Of a DNA stretch of 64,000 nucleotides, positions 26,101 through 34,483 are shown in pieces (the first letter of the stretch is position 1; every line of letters starts with the position of its first letter). Made by a program: the position numbers and the translations under genes. The notes under the pieces were generated by a model, which saw only the letters and a program-made list of their open reading frames with translations, had not been told where the DNA came from and made no database searches. Location: positions 1 to 64,000 of the forward strand of contig NZ_JAHAJN010000006.1 in assembly GCF_018372215.1 (NCBI RefSeq). The letters run 5' to 3'. The DNA comes from Negativicoccus succinicivorans. GTDB lineage: Bacteria; Bacillota; Negativicutes; Veillonellales; Negativicoccaceae.

Positions 26101-27750
26101 ATTCTCCGTCCCTGCTGCAACATTGATAATCTGTCTAGTAATATTCTTTTCCCCATCTCCAACAGAAACGGCCGCTCTTGTGGATTTCCATGTGGAGGTT
26201 TCCTTCGCACCGGCTCCCATCGGGTCATAACCGACTTTGCCCGCTTTACCGTAACTCAAAGATCCCGAAGTGCCTACATGGGATTCACTCCCCAAGGCCA
26301 CACCACCTTCTATATCTGCGCTGGTATTCGCGCCGAGAGTGACCGCGTCTTTCGCATAAGCTACCGAATGAAATCCGAGAGCCGTGGCGTTAGTATAAAA
26401 CGCGCTGGCTTGACTTCCGACTGCCGTACCGCCGTCAGAGACCGTATTACCGTCTCCCACCGAGGCGCTGCCCAATGCCGTCGCGTTTTTGCCGTATACT
26501 TTGGCTTGCGGTCCTACAGCAGTGCTACTATAGGAGTCGCCATTGTTTTTGAAATATTCGTTACCGGCTTTTGTATAATTCTCTTTCTCCGCGTCAGATA
26601 ATTTCTCATAAGCTTCTTCTGTAATTTTTTCTCCGGCAACAAAGGCCTTGTTGCCGATAGCAATAGATTCTTTCGCTTCTGCACGCGCCTGATAGCCGAG
26701 GGATATCGCCTCCGCAAAAGGAGTTCGTGCTTCTCTGCCGATGCCGATGGAGTTTTCACCGGGTACATCAGAATCCATACCCATGGCAACCGCGTAATTG
26801 TGCGCTTTGCTGCCCACCCCAATAGCGACCGATCCCTCACCTGCTTCAATACGGCTCCCCAAAGCAACCGATTGCATGCCGGCTTTCGAATAATTACCGA
26901 TGACGGCAGCGTTTTCATGCACTTCACTGTTTCCACCGATGACAATGCTGTCCGTATCATAAGCGTGAGAGTCGCTACCAATGGCAACCATATTGCCTTC
27001 CCCGTTAAATTGTGTCATTGGATCTGATGTTCCTACAGTGACACCAGAACCGATAGCAACGCTCTTATTTGTGTAGACCTTTGCTTGGTTTCCGACTGCA
27101 ATGGAATTCTCGCCGAAATAACCCGCTGTCTCTGCTGCATTGCCGATAGCGATAGCATTCTTCTGTAAAGCCGTACTCCTGTAACCAATAGCGACATTGT
27201 TTTCCCCCACAGAAGCAGCTTCCGTACCGATAGCAATTTTATTCGGTCCATTAGGGCCTGCAAATGCCTTCCAACCGAGGACAAGATCCCCTTTTGAATG
27301 AGCTCGCGACCCGGTCCCGAGAACGGTCGAATATTCTGCCAACGCCGTTGTCTTGAATCCTATACCGATAGCGCCATTCGCGGATCCTTTTGCTTCTGCG
27401 CCGATATTGATGAAGTTAGCGGCGGGGTTTGTAGGAGGATTATAGTTCGATTTTAAATCAACGAAGGATGTTAGAAAGTGACCTCTCTGAAAATCCACTG
27501 CTTCTATCCTCTTGCTCGTATCCACGGCTACGGTAACATAGTGCGTTTTTCCATCGTCCGTGGGATCCGCGGCATAAACCGTCCCCACCGGAAAAAGCAC
27601 GTTCCCCAAAAGAACCGCCAGCACGGATGCCGCAAACACGCTGCCTTTGGCCCAGCATGAAGCGCTTTTAGCATGCGAGCTCGCTAACTCTGAAGTGACA
27701 ACCCAGCAATTTTTGACTTTGCTCCAAATCAACTTGTAAATTTTATTCAC
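23107..27750 (-). CDS. Trimeric autotransporter adhesin 2 with C-terminal SLH domain
   Basis: A 1547-residue YadA-like adhesin. The ESPR signal (NKIYKLIWSKVKNCWVVTSEL) fixes a GTG start at 27750 with GGAGG just upstream; the frame's TTG four codons earlier is inside that site. Two head regions (about 60-520 and 570-790) of AIGxxA repeats each end in a neck with INVAAGTENTDAVNVAQL or INLAAGTEDTDAVNVAQL. A long stalk with Gly/Asp/Lys-rich turns (KAGEDGKDGKIGLTGKDG) follows, then the anchor (about 1343-1420), a coiled coil, and an S-layer homology domain (about 1455-1505: FPDIEKNHWAYEAVEELAKQ, GYPDGTFGGDRMMTRYEFA). The tail ends ERVRVN, as in Negativicute OmpM-type SLH proteins. Confidence 0.93.
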   Translation of the reverse strand: MNKIYKLIWSKVKNCWVVTSELASSHAKSASCWAKGSVFAASVLAVLLGNVLFPVGTVYAADPTDDGKTHYVTVAVDTSKRIEAVDFQRGHFLTSFVDLKSNYNPPTNPAANFINIGAEAKGSANGAIGIGFKTTALAEYSTVLGTGSRAHSKGDLVLGWKAFAGPNGPNKIAIGTEAASVGENNVAIGYRSTALQKNAIAIGNAAETAGYFGENSIAVGNQAKVYTNKSVAIGSGVTVGTSDPMTQFNGEGNMVAIGSDSHAYDTDSIVIGGNSEVHENAAVIGNYSKAGMQSVALGSRIEAGEGSVAIGVGSKAHNYAVAMGMDSDVPGENSIGIGREARTPFAEAISLGYQARAEAKESIAIGNKAFVAGEKITEEAYEKLSDAEKENYTKAGNEYFKNNGDSYSSTAVGPQAKVYGKNATALGSASVGDGNTVSDGGTAVGSQASAFYTNATALGFHSVAYAKDAVTLGANTSADIEGGVALGSESHVGTSGSLSYGKAGKVGYDPMGAGAKETSTWKSTRAAVSVGDGEKNITRQIINVAAGTENTDAVNVAQLKALNTKIDKGAIHYFSVNSDDSANPDGTNWNNDGATGKNAVAIGKNAVSTGKGSVAIGNGAKVDNGKQDGLAIGNGAESSNGSIVIGGGATDYIADLNEAGFGIYIGLDAKSLGGTNQTVLGNYGQANGENATAIGSNANALGIDSLAVGAGAEAMETDTAAFGAYSSAKNEYSTALGAYAHAFNKGLTTIGYMSSGNAEDGVALGSYSVANVDKGISGYLADGKTTETWQSTLGAVSVGGHREGSKFKQTRQIINLAAGTEDTDAVNVAQLKVVNAKADKNATDITDLKKMVNTSGKATKVMVDGKENSTDGNLKITKTDTDGQLTYDLSLNDEITIGKAGEDGKDGKIGLTGKDGTSAAIRVGQGKAGADGKDGETTTRIIYKDKDGNDHEVATLDDGLKFKGDNDTVVTRKLNQQLNITGGAKAEDLSDDNIGVEGTAGDNGGMTVKLSKKLKGLTSAEFKDGDNVTNITGGNVTITRKEGNVDLWELNKTVNNITAGTTDVSSWKLQANGKDERIIKKDSVVNFKNGENTKVTVKGNDVTVDLNDATKKQINDNTTNIENIDGRVTKIENSIDQKIEGAKVTVEGDKDTGVKVENTAEDGKPVNYKVSLDDKVKVGKVSIDGTGDKGEITGLTNTTIDADDFATKGRAATEEQLKKAMAATQEASRTMVKAGDNITVTPATEGASEYTVSLKKDISVDSVTANEYKVGDKTYINDKGINANSKKITNVADGKADNDAVNVKQLNVVRDGVAMNSQNISVLGGKVSELDGRIDRVGAGAAALAALHPLDFDPDNKWDFAAGYGNYSGANAVAIGAYYRPNEDTMFSVGGSFGGGENMVNAGVSVKLGQGNNVTTSKIAMAKEIKDLRAEVEVLRQAIVGVGQGQELNPMKMKLFPDIEKNHWAYEAVEELAKQGLLEGYPDGTFGGDRMMTRYEFAALVYRAMQKGLNVNEKLIQEFEPELERFRIDIISQDKDGNPVIERVRVN

Positions 27751-27827
27751 GATACCCTCCAAAACAAACGACTCTCTCCTGAATAACCAATTAATAAGTT
27801 ATACACAATGTCTTTATAATTGTGTTT

Positions 27828-27856
27828 ATTATAAAGCATATTGACTTCCAAATCAA
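27828..27856 (-). promoter_or_regulatory. Promoter of adhesin 2
   Basis: Minus-strand TTGATT (27856-27851), 17-bp spacer, TATAAT (27833-27828). Leader of about 70 nt to the GTG start. Confidence 0.72.
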
Positions 27857-28041
27857 ATATATTCCATGCTTCAGCATAGTAAACGGACCTATGCAACCAC
27901 GCATGCATATGTTTTATTATGGAAATGTAATAATTAAAGCATGCCACACCGGTAAACAAGATATCTTTACGAGAAAGAATTTTTGAATAGCAAAAGTTCA
28001 TTGCTTTTACAAAAATGGAGAAAATATAATTTATTTCTGCT

Positions 28042-28224
28042 TTAGGATAAACGGTCCATGAATGTGGGGTGTCGATTAAACTCGCGAAACCAAAGGTACG
28101 TATCCGCGCGCAACGGTAAAATCTCGTACTGACGCATGATTTTTTCTTCCACTTCCGCTCACGTGCGCTTTCCATCAGTTTCCAACGCTTTTCCCAACAA
28201 GCGAAAGAGCCTTTCGTTGTTGCG
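28042..28224 (-). pseudogene. Possible gene remnant with an opal codon
   Basis: One minus-strand frame reads RNNERLFRLLGKALETDGKR, then Thr and TGA at 28161-28159, then AEVEEKIMRQYEILPLRADT and on to a TAA at 28044-28042. Both halves have a protein-like composition (charged helix, then aromatic-rich end), and no start with a ribosome binding site is present. It may be the tail of a lost gene. I do not recognise the family. Confidence 0.22.
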
Positions 28225-28255
28225 TCAATACGCCTTAAAAACACAAATTTCCCTA

Positions 28256-28293
28256 TGCAAAAAGGGCCGTGGCTAAGCACCGCGACCCTTTTC
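28256..28293 (-). terminator. Terminator of adhesin 3
   Basis: Minus-strand imperfect hairpin AAAAGGGTCGCGGTG-CTTAG-CCACGGCCCTTTTT shortly after the adhesin 3 stop. Confidence 0.75.
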
Positions 28294-28325
28294 CGTTGGG
28301 CGAGGAATCTTTTCGTCACTGTTCG

Positions 28326-31300
28326 TTATTTCCCTGCCATGAGTTTTTGCATCTGTTGTTTCAAAATTTCGATTTCGTTCCTCATCTCTTTGTTTTCATT
28401 CTTGATTTCTCTGTTTTCGTCCTGCATCTGCGCGTTCGCTGTTTTCAGCTCTTGGATTTCGTTCGCCATAACAACTCTGGAAGTCGATACATTGTTGCCC
28501 TGTCCGAGTTTGACGGAAACGCCCGCGTTCACCATGTTTTCACCGCCGCCGAAGGAGCCGCCGACGCTGAACATGGTGTCTTCATTCGGACGGTAGTACG
28601 CGCCGATGGCGACGGCGTTCGCGCCGCTGTAATTGCCGTAGCCGGCCGCGAAGTCCCATTTGTCATCACGATCAAAGTCGAGCGGATGGAGGGCGGCAAG
28701 CGCAGCCGCGCCCGCGCCGACGCGGTCGACACGGTTGCCCAGTTCTCCGATACGACCGCCCATGTCGTAAATGTTATTTTCCAACTTGGTGATGTTGGTC
28801 GTATTGGCGTCGACCTGCTTGTCCAAGACGGTCAGGTTCTGACTTGCCGTGTTTTCGGCTTTGATGTAGTTACCGTCTTTTTCAATTCTTGTTTCGTTGT
28901 AAACGGTGCCGCCCGTGACGATGCCTTTATTGTCTTTCTCGACCTTACCGTCCGTCTTGACGTTCAGCTTGTATTCGTTGCTGCCGTCTTCTTGCGCTTT
29001 AGCTTCTACGGTTACGGTGTCACTGTCCACGATGGTGTTTCGCGTGTCTTTGGTCGCGACGGTTACTTGCTGTTTTTTATCATTGCTGTCCGTAAGGAAA
29101 ATCGTGGTCGTGTTGTTGTCATTTTCTTTGCCTTCCAGCGTGTAGATGGTATCGGTATTCACTGCGCCCTTAAGATCTTTCAGGTCCACGCTGCCGGTGA
29201 CTTCATTGTCTTTCGTATCTTTCACGGAAAGTTTCAACGTGCTCCCGTTGAGGGATAGCGCGTTGGTATCCGCTTTCAACGTCGTATCGTCGAAGCTGTC
29301 AGTAATATTCTTTGCGGCCGCTTTTAATTGCGCGACGTTGACCGCGTCGGTGTCTTTCGTACCCGCGGCGACGCCCGTGATCTGACGAGTCGCATCCTCA
29401 TTTCCTACCGAAACGGCCGCCAACTCGCCTTTTACCGTGGCTTTTACACCTTTATCTTCATGAAGATATACGGTTTCCGCATCCGCTTTGCCGCGATCCG
29501 CCACGGAATCGCTGCCGAGAGCTACGCCGCTTTCGACGGTGGTGTTGGCGTTATGGCCGATGACGGTGGCGTTCTTAACGTTCGTTTCCGCGTTTTCATC
29601 CGCCGAACCGAGAACGATGCTTCCGTCGGCTGCCGTCAGTTTTCTCTTGTCGCCGAGAAGAACCGCGCCGGTCGTGTTTTTCACTTCATTGTCCGAGCCG
29701 ATCATGGTGACATGAGTGACATTTTCCGCTTTATTTTTGAAACCGTCCACGAGGTTATAGGTGCTTACCTTATCCTTAGTTCCCGTGAGGGTATTATTGA
29801 CGCCCATAATCTGAGACGCTCTGGTGTAGTCCGCAGTATTACCGCCGCCGACTACCATGGTCGAGCCGCCGGATTCGCTGTCAATGGTTCCTTGACGGAG
29901 TTTTTCAATTAACTCGTCCGGCGTAGCCGCGCCGCTGGTAACGCCGTTAGGAACTCCGGAAATGCTCTTGATCGAGTTGGTCACTTTATTTCCCGCGCCA
30001 AAAATCAAAGTGCCGTTCGTATTTTCTGTCACGTTAGCGAGACCGACAATGCTGTTGGAAATGCCTGCCGAACCCGTATGTCCTTTGGACTGGATCGTAT
30101 TCAAAGAGCCGACGACGGTGGAGCCGAAGTTTTGTGATCCATAACGCAAGCTGTTCATTCCGCCTTTCGCCGTGAAGCTGCCGGTGCTGATGGAGTAAGC
30201 GCCGATCATCGTGCCGAAAATACCCTTATTAAAGGTATTCGTGCCCACGGTGGTCTGGTTGATGTGGTTGGCTTCCCCATTCGTTCCATCCGTAATATCG
30301 GTTCCGCCCATCGTGCCCAAGTAGGTATGCGCGCCGATCTGGATGCTGCCGGTGCGGGCGAAAGAGTAAGCGCCGATAGCCACTCCTGTCGCGGACCGCT
30401 GCGGATCATTCAGCGTGCCAAAGCCTAAATATTTTTCCTGTTTTCCGTTACCATTGATGACATTCGATTTTTTGCCGATCGCCACGCCGCCGGACAAGTT
30501 CGCGTTCGATGATACTCTGGCTTCGTCACCGATCGCTACGGTGCTTAACGAATCGGCGCTCGCGGCATGACCGATCGCAACAGCGTTCGCCCCCTCCGCG
30601 AGGGCATTGTGTCCGATCACTGTGACATCTTCTACTTTGATTTCTTTAACGGTATCGGAAACCCCGAGGACGACGCTGCCGTTAGCTTTCGTTAATTTTC
30701 TCTTATCACCGAAAACGAGCGCATTCTTCGTATCGGTGACTTGGTTTTCCGAGCCGATAACAGATACATGACTGATGTTTGTGCCCACATTTTTGAAACC
30801 GTTAAGAAGATTGTAATCGCTTGCGGCATTTTCCGCGCCGGTCAGCGTATTATTGACGCCCATCAGCTGGGAGGCCTTGGCATAATTCGCTTTATTTCCC
30901 CCGCCGATGGCAAGAACGGCGCCACCGCCATTGGAAGATTTTACCGTATTACGGAGTTTATCCGCCAAATCCTTGGCGGAAGCTCCGCCACCCGTAATCC
31001 CGGAAAGTGTACCTATTGAATTTTCAATTTCATTCCCCGCGCCAAAAATCAGCGCGCCATTCGCGTTATTCGTTCTGTTCGCAATGCCCACCACACTGTT
31101 GGCGATTCCGGATAACTTGTCTGATGAACCGTCAGATTCGATACTGTTGAGCGAGCCTACAATACTGGCTCCCATATTTTGTATGCCATAGGGCGAGAAA
31201 CGGCTACCATTGTATTTCCCTGAAATAATCGAATACGTCCCGAGGACGGAGGAAAACGCGCCCTGATTATAGCTGTTCGCGCCGATTGTCGTGGCATTAA

Positions 31301-31853
31301 TGTTGATGTTTTTCGATTTCACTTTTTGCACATCGGAGCCGTCGACGTCTGTATCTCCCAATTTTCCTATGTATTTATGGTCGCCGATCATGGTGCTTCC
31401 GGACCGGGCATACGCGTTCTGCCCGATAGCGATGCTGCTCGCCAACTTTGTCACATCTTCCTGATTAAATTTGAAAAGTTTTTCCTGATTTCCCCACAGA
31501 TTTTCGACAAAGGCGTTCTTGCCTATGGCAACGCTGCCTTCCTGCATGACATAATCATCAATTTGCACATGATCGCCAATCGCAACCGCCCCGTTTTTGC
31601 CGTTATTATTCCGTAACGAAATGCCATTGCCGATTTGGACATTCTGGTTGCCCGGTTCGACGAAGGTCGTCACTCCGTCAATCGCCGCGTATGCCACGCC
31701 GGGGATGAAACCCAACGCAAGAACCGCCATGACGGCCGCGATGGATTTTCTTTGCCGACTTGCGGCCGCTTTCCCGTGGCCTTTCGCGATTTCAGATGTC
31801 ACTACCCAAGCGCCCTTTACCTTACTCCACACAAGTTTGTAGATTTTGTTCAT
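28326..31853 (-). CDS. Trimeric autotransporter adhesin 3 with duplicated head block
   Basis: A 1175-residue YadA-like adhesin. ESPR signal MNKIYKLVWSKVKGAWVVTSE with ATG at 31853 preceded by AGGAGA. The head contains two related blocks of about 260 residues (roughly 155-417 and 504-764) that share phrases such as NGALIFGAGNEIENSI / NGTLIFGAGNKVTNSI and SQLMGVNNTLTG / SQIMGVNNTLTG. A neck (ITGVAAGTKDTDAVNVAQLK), stalk and YadA anchor (about 1051-1118) follow. After the anchor come about 57 residues of strong coiled coil ending KQQMQKLMAGK, with no SLH domain. It is the first of three tandem adhesin genes in transcription order but has its own terminator. Confidence 0.93.
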   Translation of the reverse strand: MNKIYKLVWSKVKGAWVVTSEIAKGHGKAAASRQRKSIAAVMAVLALGFIPGVAYAAIDGVTTFVEPGNQNVQIGNGISLRNNNGKNGAVAIGDHVQIDDYVMQEGSVAIGKNAFVENLWGNQEKLFKFNQEDVTKLASSIAIGQNAYARSGSTMIGDHKYIGKLGDTDVDGSDVQKVKSKNININATTIGANSYNQGAFSSVLGTYSIISGKYNGSRFSPYGIQNMGASIVGSLNSIESDGSSDKLSGIANSVVGIANRTNNANGALIFGAGNEIENSIGTLSGITGGGASAKDLADKLRNTVKSSNGGGAVLAIGGGNKANYAKASQLMGVNNTLTGAENAASDYNLLNGFKNVGTNISHVSVIGSENQVTDTKNALVFGDKRKLTKANGSVVLGVSDTVKEIKVEDVTVIGHNALAEGANAVAIGHAASADSLSTVAIGDEARVSSNANLSGGVAIGKKSNVINGNGKQEKYLGFGTLNDPQRSATGVAIGAYSFARTGSIQIGAHTYLGTMGGTDITDGTNGEANHINQTTVGTNTFNKGIFGTMIGAYSISTGSFTAKGGMNSLRYGSQNFGSTVVGSLNTIQSKGHTGSAGISNSIVGLANVTENTNGTLIFGAGNKVTNSIKSISGVPNGVTSGAATPDELIEKLRQGTIDSESGGSTMVVGGGNTADYTRASQIMGVNNTLTGTKDKVSTYNLVDGFKNKAENVTHVTMIGSDNEVKNTTGAVLLGDKRKLTAADGSIVLGSADENAETNVKNATVIGHNANTTVESGVALGSDSVADRGKADAETVYLHEDKGVKATVKGELAAVSVGNEDATRQITGVAAGTKDTDAVNVAQLKAAAKNITDSFDDTTLKADTNALSLNGSTLKLSVKDTKDNEVTGSVDLKDLKGAVNTDTIYTLEGKENDNNTTTIFLTDSNDKKQQVTVATKDTRNTIVDSDTVTVEAKAQEDGSNEYKLNVKTDGKVEKDNKGIVTGGTVYNETRIEKDGNYIKAENTASQNLTVLDKQVDANTTNITKLENNIYDMGGRIGELGNRVDRVGAGAAALAALHPLDFDRDDKWDFAAGYGNYSGANAVAIGAYYRPNEDTMFSVGGSFGGGENMVNAGVSVKLGQGNNVSTSRVVMANEIQELKTANAQMQDENREIKNENKEMRNEIEILKQQMQKLMAGK

Positions 31854-32452
31854 GTTTGTCTCCTATACTTTTTTGAATTCTTTCCGAATCACCATTTTGT
31901 CCGATAGAAAATGAACCTTCCGAAGGACTTCCAGATATGCTTTCTTGCATACTTTATCGTCTTGGAGTAAGCACTTCCTTTCATAAAGACTTGCGTTTGC
32001 TTGGAAATTGTGACTATTTCCGGCAACCTCTTTGCGATCTTAACGCATAATTATGATTCTATATACAAATACTTATCTATATTATAGGTCGATTATACTT
32101 ATCTATATTATAGGTCGATTACAGATTAATTCCCCCCCTATCTCTATATAAATTTCGCATGTTATATATGATTTTAACGCATTGGTACGTGAGCATGCAT
32201 TCTAAGCGCTGACAGAATTTGAGGGATCCGCCTTTGTGATAACGGATGCCCGTTTTTGTAGTCGAAAGAATAAAAAAAGAACCTCTTAACAGATTCCTTG
32301 TGTTTTATTCTTTATAAAAACAGTTTTCTAAATCTAAAACTTATGGTATTCTAATCACAAATGGTTTTGTCAGATGCCATGGTTGATTCTGCAAAAAATA
32401 CACGCGGCATTCGCGACAAAAACGGAAAGCGTTACCAGAAAGGGGTGCTACT
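31854..32452. other. Divergent intergenic region upstream of adhesin 3 and the TM2 gene
   Basis: About 600 bp, very AT-rich. It holds a perfect 26-bp tandem repeat (32069-32120) and a C7 tract (32132-32138) and otherwise no gene or RNA I can recognise. Confidence 0.6.
32069..32120. repeat. Perfect 26-bp tandem repeat carrying -10-like boxes
   Basis: Two identical head-to-tail copies (32069-32094 and 32095-32120) of a 26-bp unit starting ATACTTATCTATATTATAGG. On the minus strand each copy contains CCTATAATATAG, i.e. a TATAAT at 32086-32081 and 32112-32107, pointing at adhesin 3 about 230 bp away. No good -35 accompanies either; a G7 run (minus strand, 32138-32132) occupies that area for the right-hand copy. 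Confidence 0.9.
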
Positions 32453-32857
32453 ATGGATGAAAACAACCGAAAGTCGGAACAGGTAAACGAGGAAGTTGAT
32501 TCTTCAGTAATGGATGATGCCACCGCGAAGGAGACCGAATCGCAGGCGGAACCGGTAGAGGAACGCATCATCGAAAGGACGACGATCATCAAAGAAGTCC
32601 CTGTGAACAAAGGTGTAAATCGGGTAGTGTATATCCTGTTAGCTTTTTTCTTCGGTACGATCGGAGTGCATCGTTTTTATGCGGGCCATGCTTTTGCTGG
32701 AATATGCTATCTTCTTTGCAGCATCATCGGCTGGAGCCTGACATGGTTCTTAGGAATCGGCTTTATTATATTGGGCATTGAACTGATATTTTGTCTGTAT
32801 GACATCGTGCGGGCCGCTTTCGCATCCGCAGATGCGAACGGCCAGATCCATGTATAA
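32453..32857 (+). CDS. TM2 domain-containing membrane protein
   Basis: A 134-residue protein. The first 55 residues are charged and probably disordered (rich in E, S, V). A TM2 domain follows: two transmembrane helices joined by a short turn, with the diagnostic FFGTIGVHRFYAGHAFAGI. The C-terminus has a third hydrophobic stretch ending YDIVRAAF. Its ATG is preceded by GAAAGGGG. TM2 proteins are widespread with no settled bacterial function. It is transcribed away from adhesin 3 and ends at a bidirectional terminator. The link to the adhesins is by position only. Confidence 0.88.
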   Translation: MDENNRKSEQVNEEVDSSVMDDATAKETESQAEPVEERIIERTTIIKEVPVNKGVNRVVYILLAFFFGTIGVHRFYAGHAFAGICYLLCSIIGWSLTWFLGIGFIILGIELIFCLYDIVRAAFASADANGQIHV

Positions 32858-32941
32858 GCCGACATACCGATTTAATGGGTACGGTTCAGGTGCATGTTTT
32901 TCTTTTCTTTAGCTTTTTCAAATGATCAATAACGGAACACG

Positions 32942-32975
32942 AAAAAGACCGTGAATGTGCGTTCACGGTCTTTTT
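32942..32975. terminator. Bidirectional terminator between TM2 gene and DUF2254 gene
   Basis: Inverted repeat AAAAAGACCGTGAA/TTCACGGTCTTTTT between two convergent genes. With its left flank (from 32922) it resembles sequences at 34385-34432 and 39269-39325. Confidence 0.87.
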
Positions 32976-33017
32976 GTTTCGCGGAATAATCCGCATCCTC
33001 TTTGATTAACCTTTTTT

Positions 33018-34304
33018 CTAAGCTGCGTGTTCTTCAAGCTTCTGTTTGATCGCTTTGAACTTATTCAGATGCACTTCGTGGCTAAAGTTTTCTGTCAATA
33101 TTTCATACGAGGCATCAAAAAATTTCTTGACATCTTTTTTAGCGCTCATCCCCGCCATCATATAAATGATATAAATGCCCTGTAAAATCGCCTTGGTCAC
33201 CATCGGATCTCCACCGGAGTAGGAAATAATCTGGCTGAATGCAAGGTATAACTCATCTTCGACAGAATAACTTTGGTAGATTATTTTGGTATCTTCACCT
33301 TCTTTGAGAACTATAAATTGATTATCTGTGGCCAAGAGCTTCCCCAGCAACGATGACATTTTATTGATACATGTAATCGCGGTATTGGGATCATTTATCC
33401 CGGGGCTCAACGCCATGTTCGCAATTTCGGTAAGTTTGACAATGCCCTGATGATAGTCTTCTTCTTCATTGTTGTACATGTTTATTAAAAACAATGCACT
33501 GATTTTTTCTTTCAGCTCTTCCGTTTTTTCAGTATTTAATTCCCCTTGAAAAATTTTTAAATCGCCCAAGGATTCGCCTTCGGCTGCGTATTCACTAATT
33601 CTCTTATCGATGACCAGCTCCGCTTTGATCCCTTTAAGCTCTTTTAAAATATCATCCTCATTTATTTTGAACAGATACCCCGAACTCCCTGCTACGATAG
33701 GGATCTCGGTTGCTTGTTCATCTTCTTTATAATGTTCCGCCTTTTTTCTGAGTTCTACCTGTTCGTCAATAAGCTTGTCACAGTCAGCATAGACCGCTTC
33801 GATAATATTTGAAATTTTAATGTTATCGATAACCTGTTTGGAAAACGTGATAAACCCCATCATTGCAATGATGAGATACGCGATCCCGAAACTTCCGGCA
33901 ACGACACGTTGATCCGGTCCGAGACCTTGTAAAAGCAAAATACTGATCGCGGAATAAAAGAAGCCGCTGACAAATACACCGTATAAACCGATCACTCCCG
34001 TTCTGTCGATAAACGCTTGCAGCATCCGCGGCGATATGCTGCTGCTGTATTTGTTGAGCACAGTAACAATAATGGTAAAACAAAAAATGCTGATGGTTAA
34101 AAATACACCCGAGATGTTCGAAAGAAAATCAACAGACACTTCCACCGACAGCAGTAACGACCTCGGGATATAGGATTTCATGAAAGGATATCTGAGATCA
34201 AAAAACCAAGTGATTAAAAGAAGTAATAACGTCCAAATGATAAACTTTGACATCTTTAAAAGGTTTTTTTGATTAAAAAACCACATCCTGATTTCAGATA
34301 CCAT
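33018..34304 (-). CDS. DUF2254 family membrane protein
   Basis: A 428-residue predicted membrane protein. Four transmembrane helices lie in the first 160 residues (FIIWTLLLLLITWFF; an Ile/Phe-rich helix near FTIIVTVL; GVIGLYGVFVSGFFYSAISI; GIAYLIIAMMGFITF), with the DUF2254-like phrase SSSISPRMLQAFIDRTG between them. The rest is a large soluble domain containing SPGINDPNTAITC. I chose the ATG at 34304, six bases after GGAGG, over an upstream Met. Function unknown. It lies within the AT-rich accessory block, between two terminators of the same repeat family. Confidence 0.8.
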   Translation of the reverse strand: MVSEIRMWFFNQKNLLKMSKFIIWTLLLLLITWFFDLRYPFMKSYIPRSLLLSVEVSVDFLSNISGVFLTISIFCFTIIVTVLNKYSSSISPRMLQAFIDRTGVIGLYGVFVSGFFYSAISILLLQGLGPDQRVVAGSFGIAYLIIAMMGFITFSKQVIDNIKISNIIEAVYADCDKLIDEQVELRKKAEHYKEDEQATEIPIVAGSSGYLFKINEDDILKELKGIKAELVIDKRISEYAAEGESLGDLKIFQGELNTEKTEELKEKISALFLINMYNNEEEDYHQGIVKLTEIANMALSPGINDPNTAITCINKMSSLLGKLLATDNQFIVLKEGEDTKIIYQSYSVEDELYLAFSQIISYSGGDPMVTKAILQGIYIIYMMAGMSAKKDVKKFFDASYEILTENFSHEVHLNKFKAIKQKLEEHAA

Positions 34305-34400
34305 ATTTTCCTCCTGCATTAAAGCATTTTTTATCATCATTATCTTATCATATCTGCTTACATTTTATCCCGATCTCCTTACGATTAATAGCGGAATACG

Positions 34401-34432
34401 AAAAGGCCGTGAATGCATTCACGGCCTTTTTT
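34401..34432. terminator. Terminator of the R-M operon
   Basis: Inverted repeat AAAAGGCCGTGAAT/ATTCACGGCCTTTTTT, about 50 bp after the DUF4268 gene stop. Confidence 0.85.
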
Positions 34433-34483
34433 ATTTGAGGTCAACATCTCGGCGCAACAGCTCGGCTTTCAATCCCGGTGCCG

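Larger units (their letters stand above)
27751..28257. other. Spacer between adhesins 2 and 3
   Basis: About 500 bp containing the adhesin 2 promoter (27828-27856) at its left end, a possible gene remnant (28042-28224) and, at the right, the adhesin 3 terminator. A 190-codon minus-strand open frame spans it but lacks a ribosome binding site and recognisable content. Confidence 0.5.

Noticed and set aside
27747..28319. 190-codon minus-strand frame between adhesins 2 and 3
   Set aside because: No ribosome binding site, odd composition, runs through a promoter and a terminator.
20129..31853. CRISPR-like periodicity in the adhesin genes
   Set aside because: The repeats are coding YadA head repeats with variable period and no uniform spacers. 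I see no CRISPR array or cas gene in the window.
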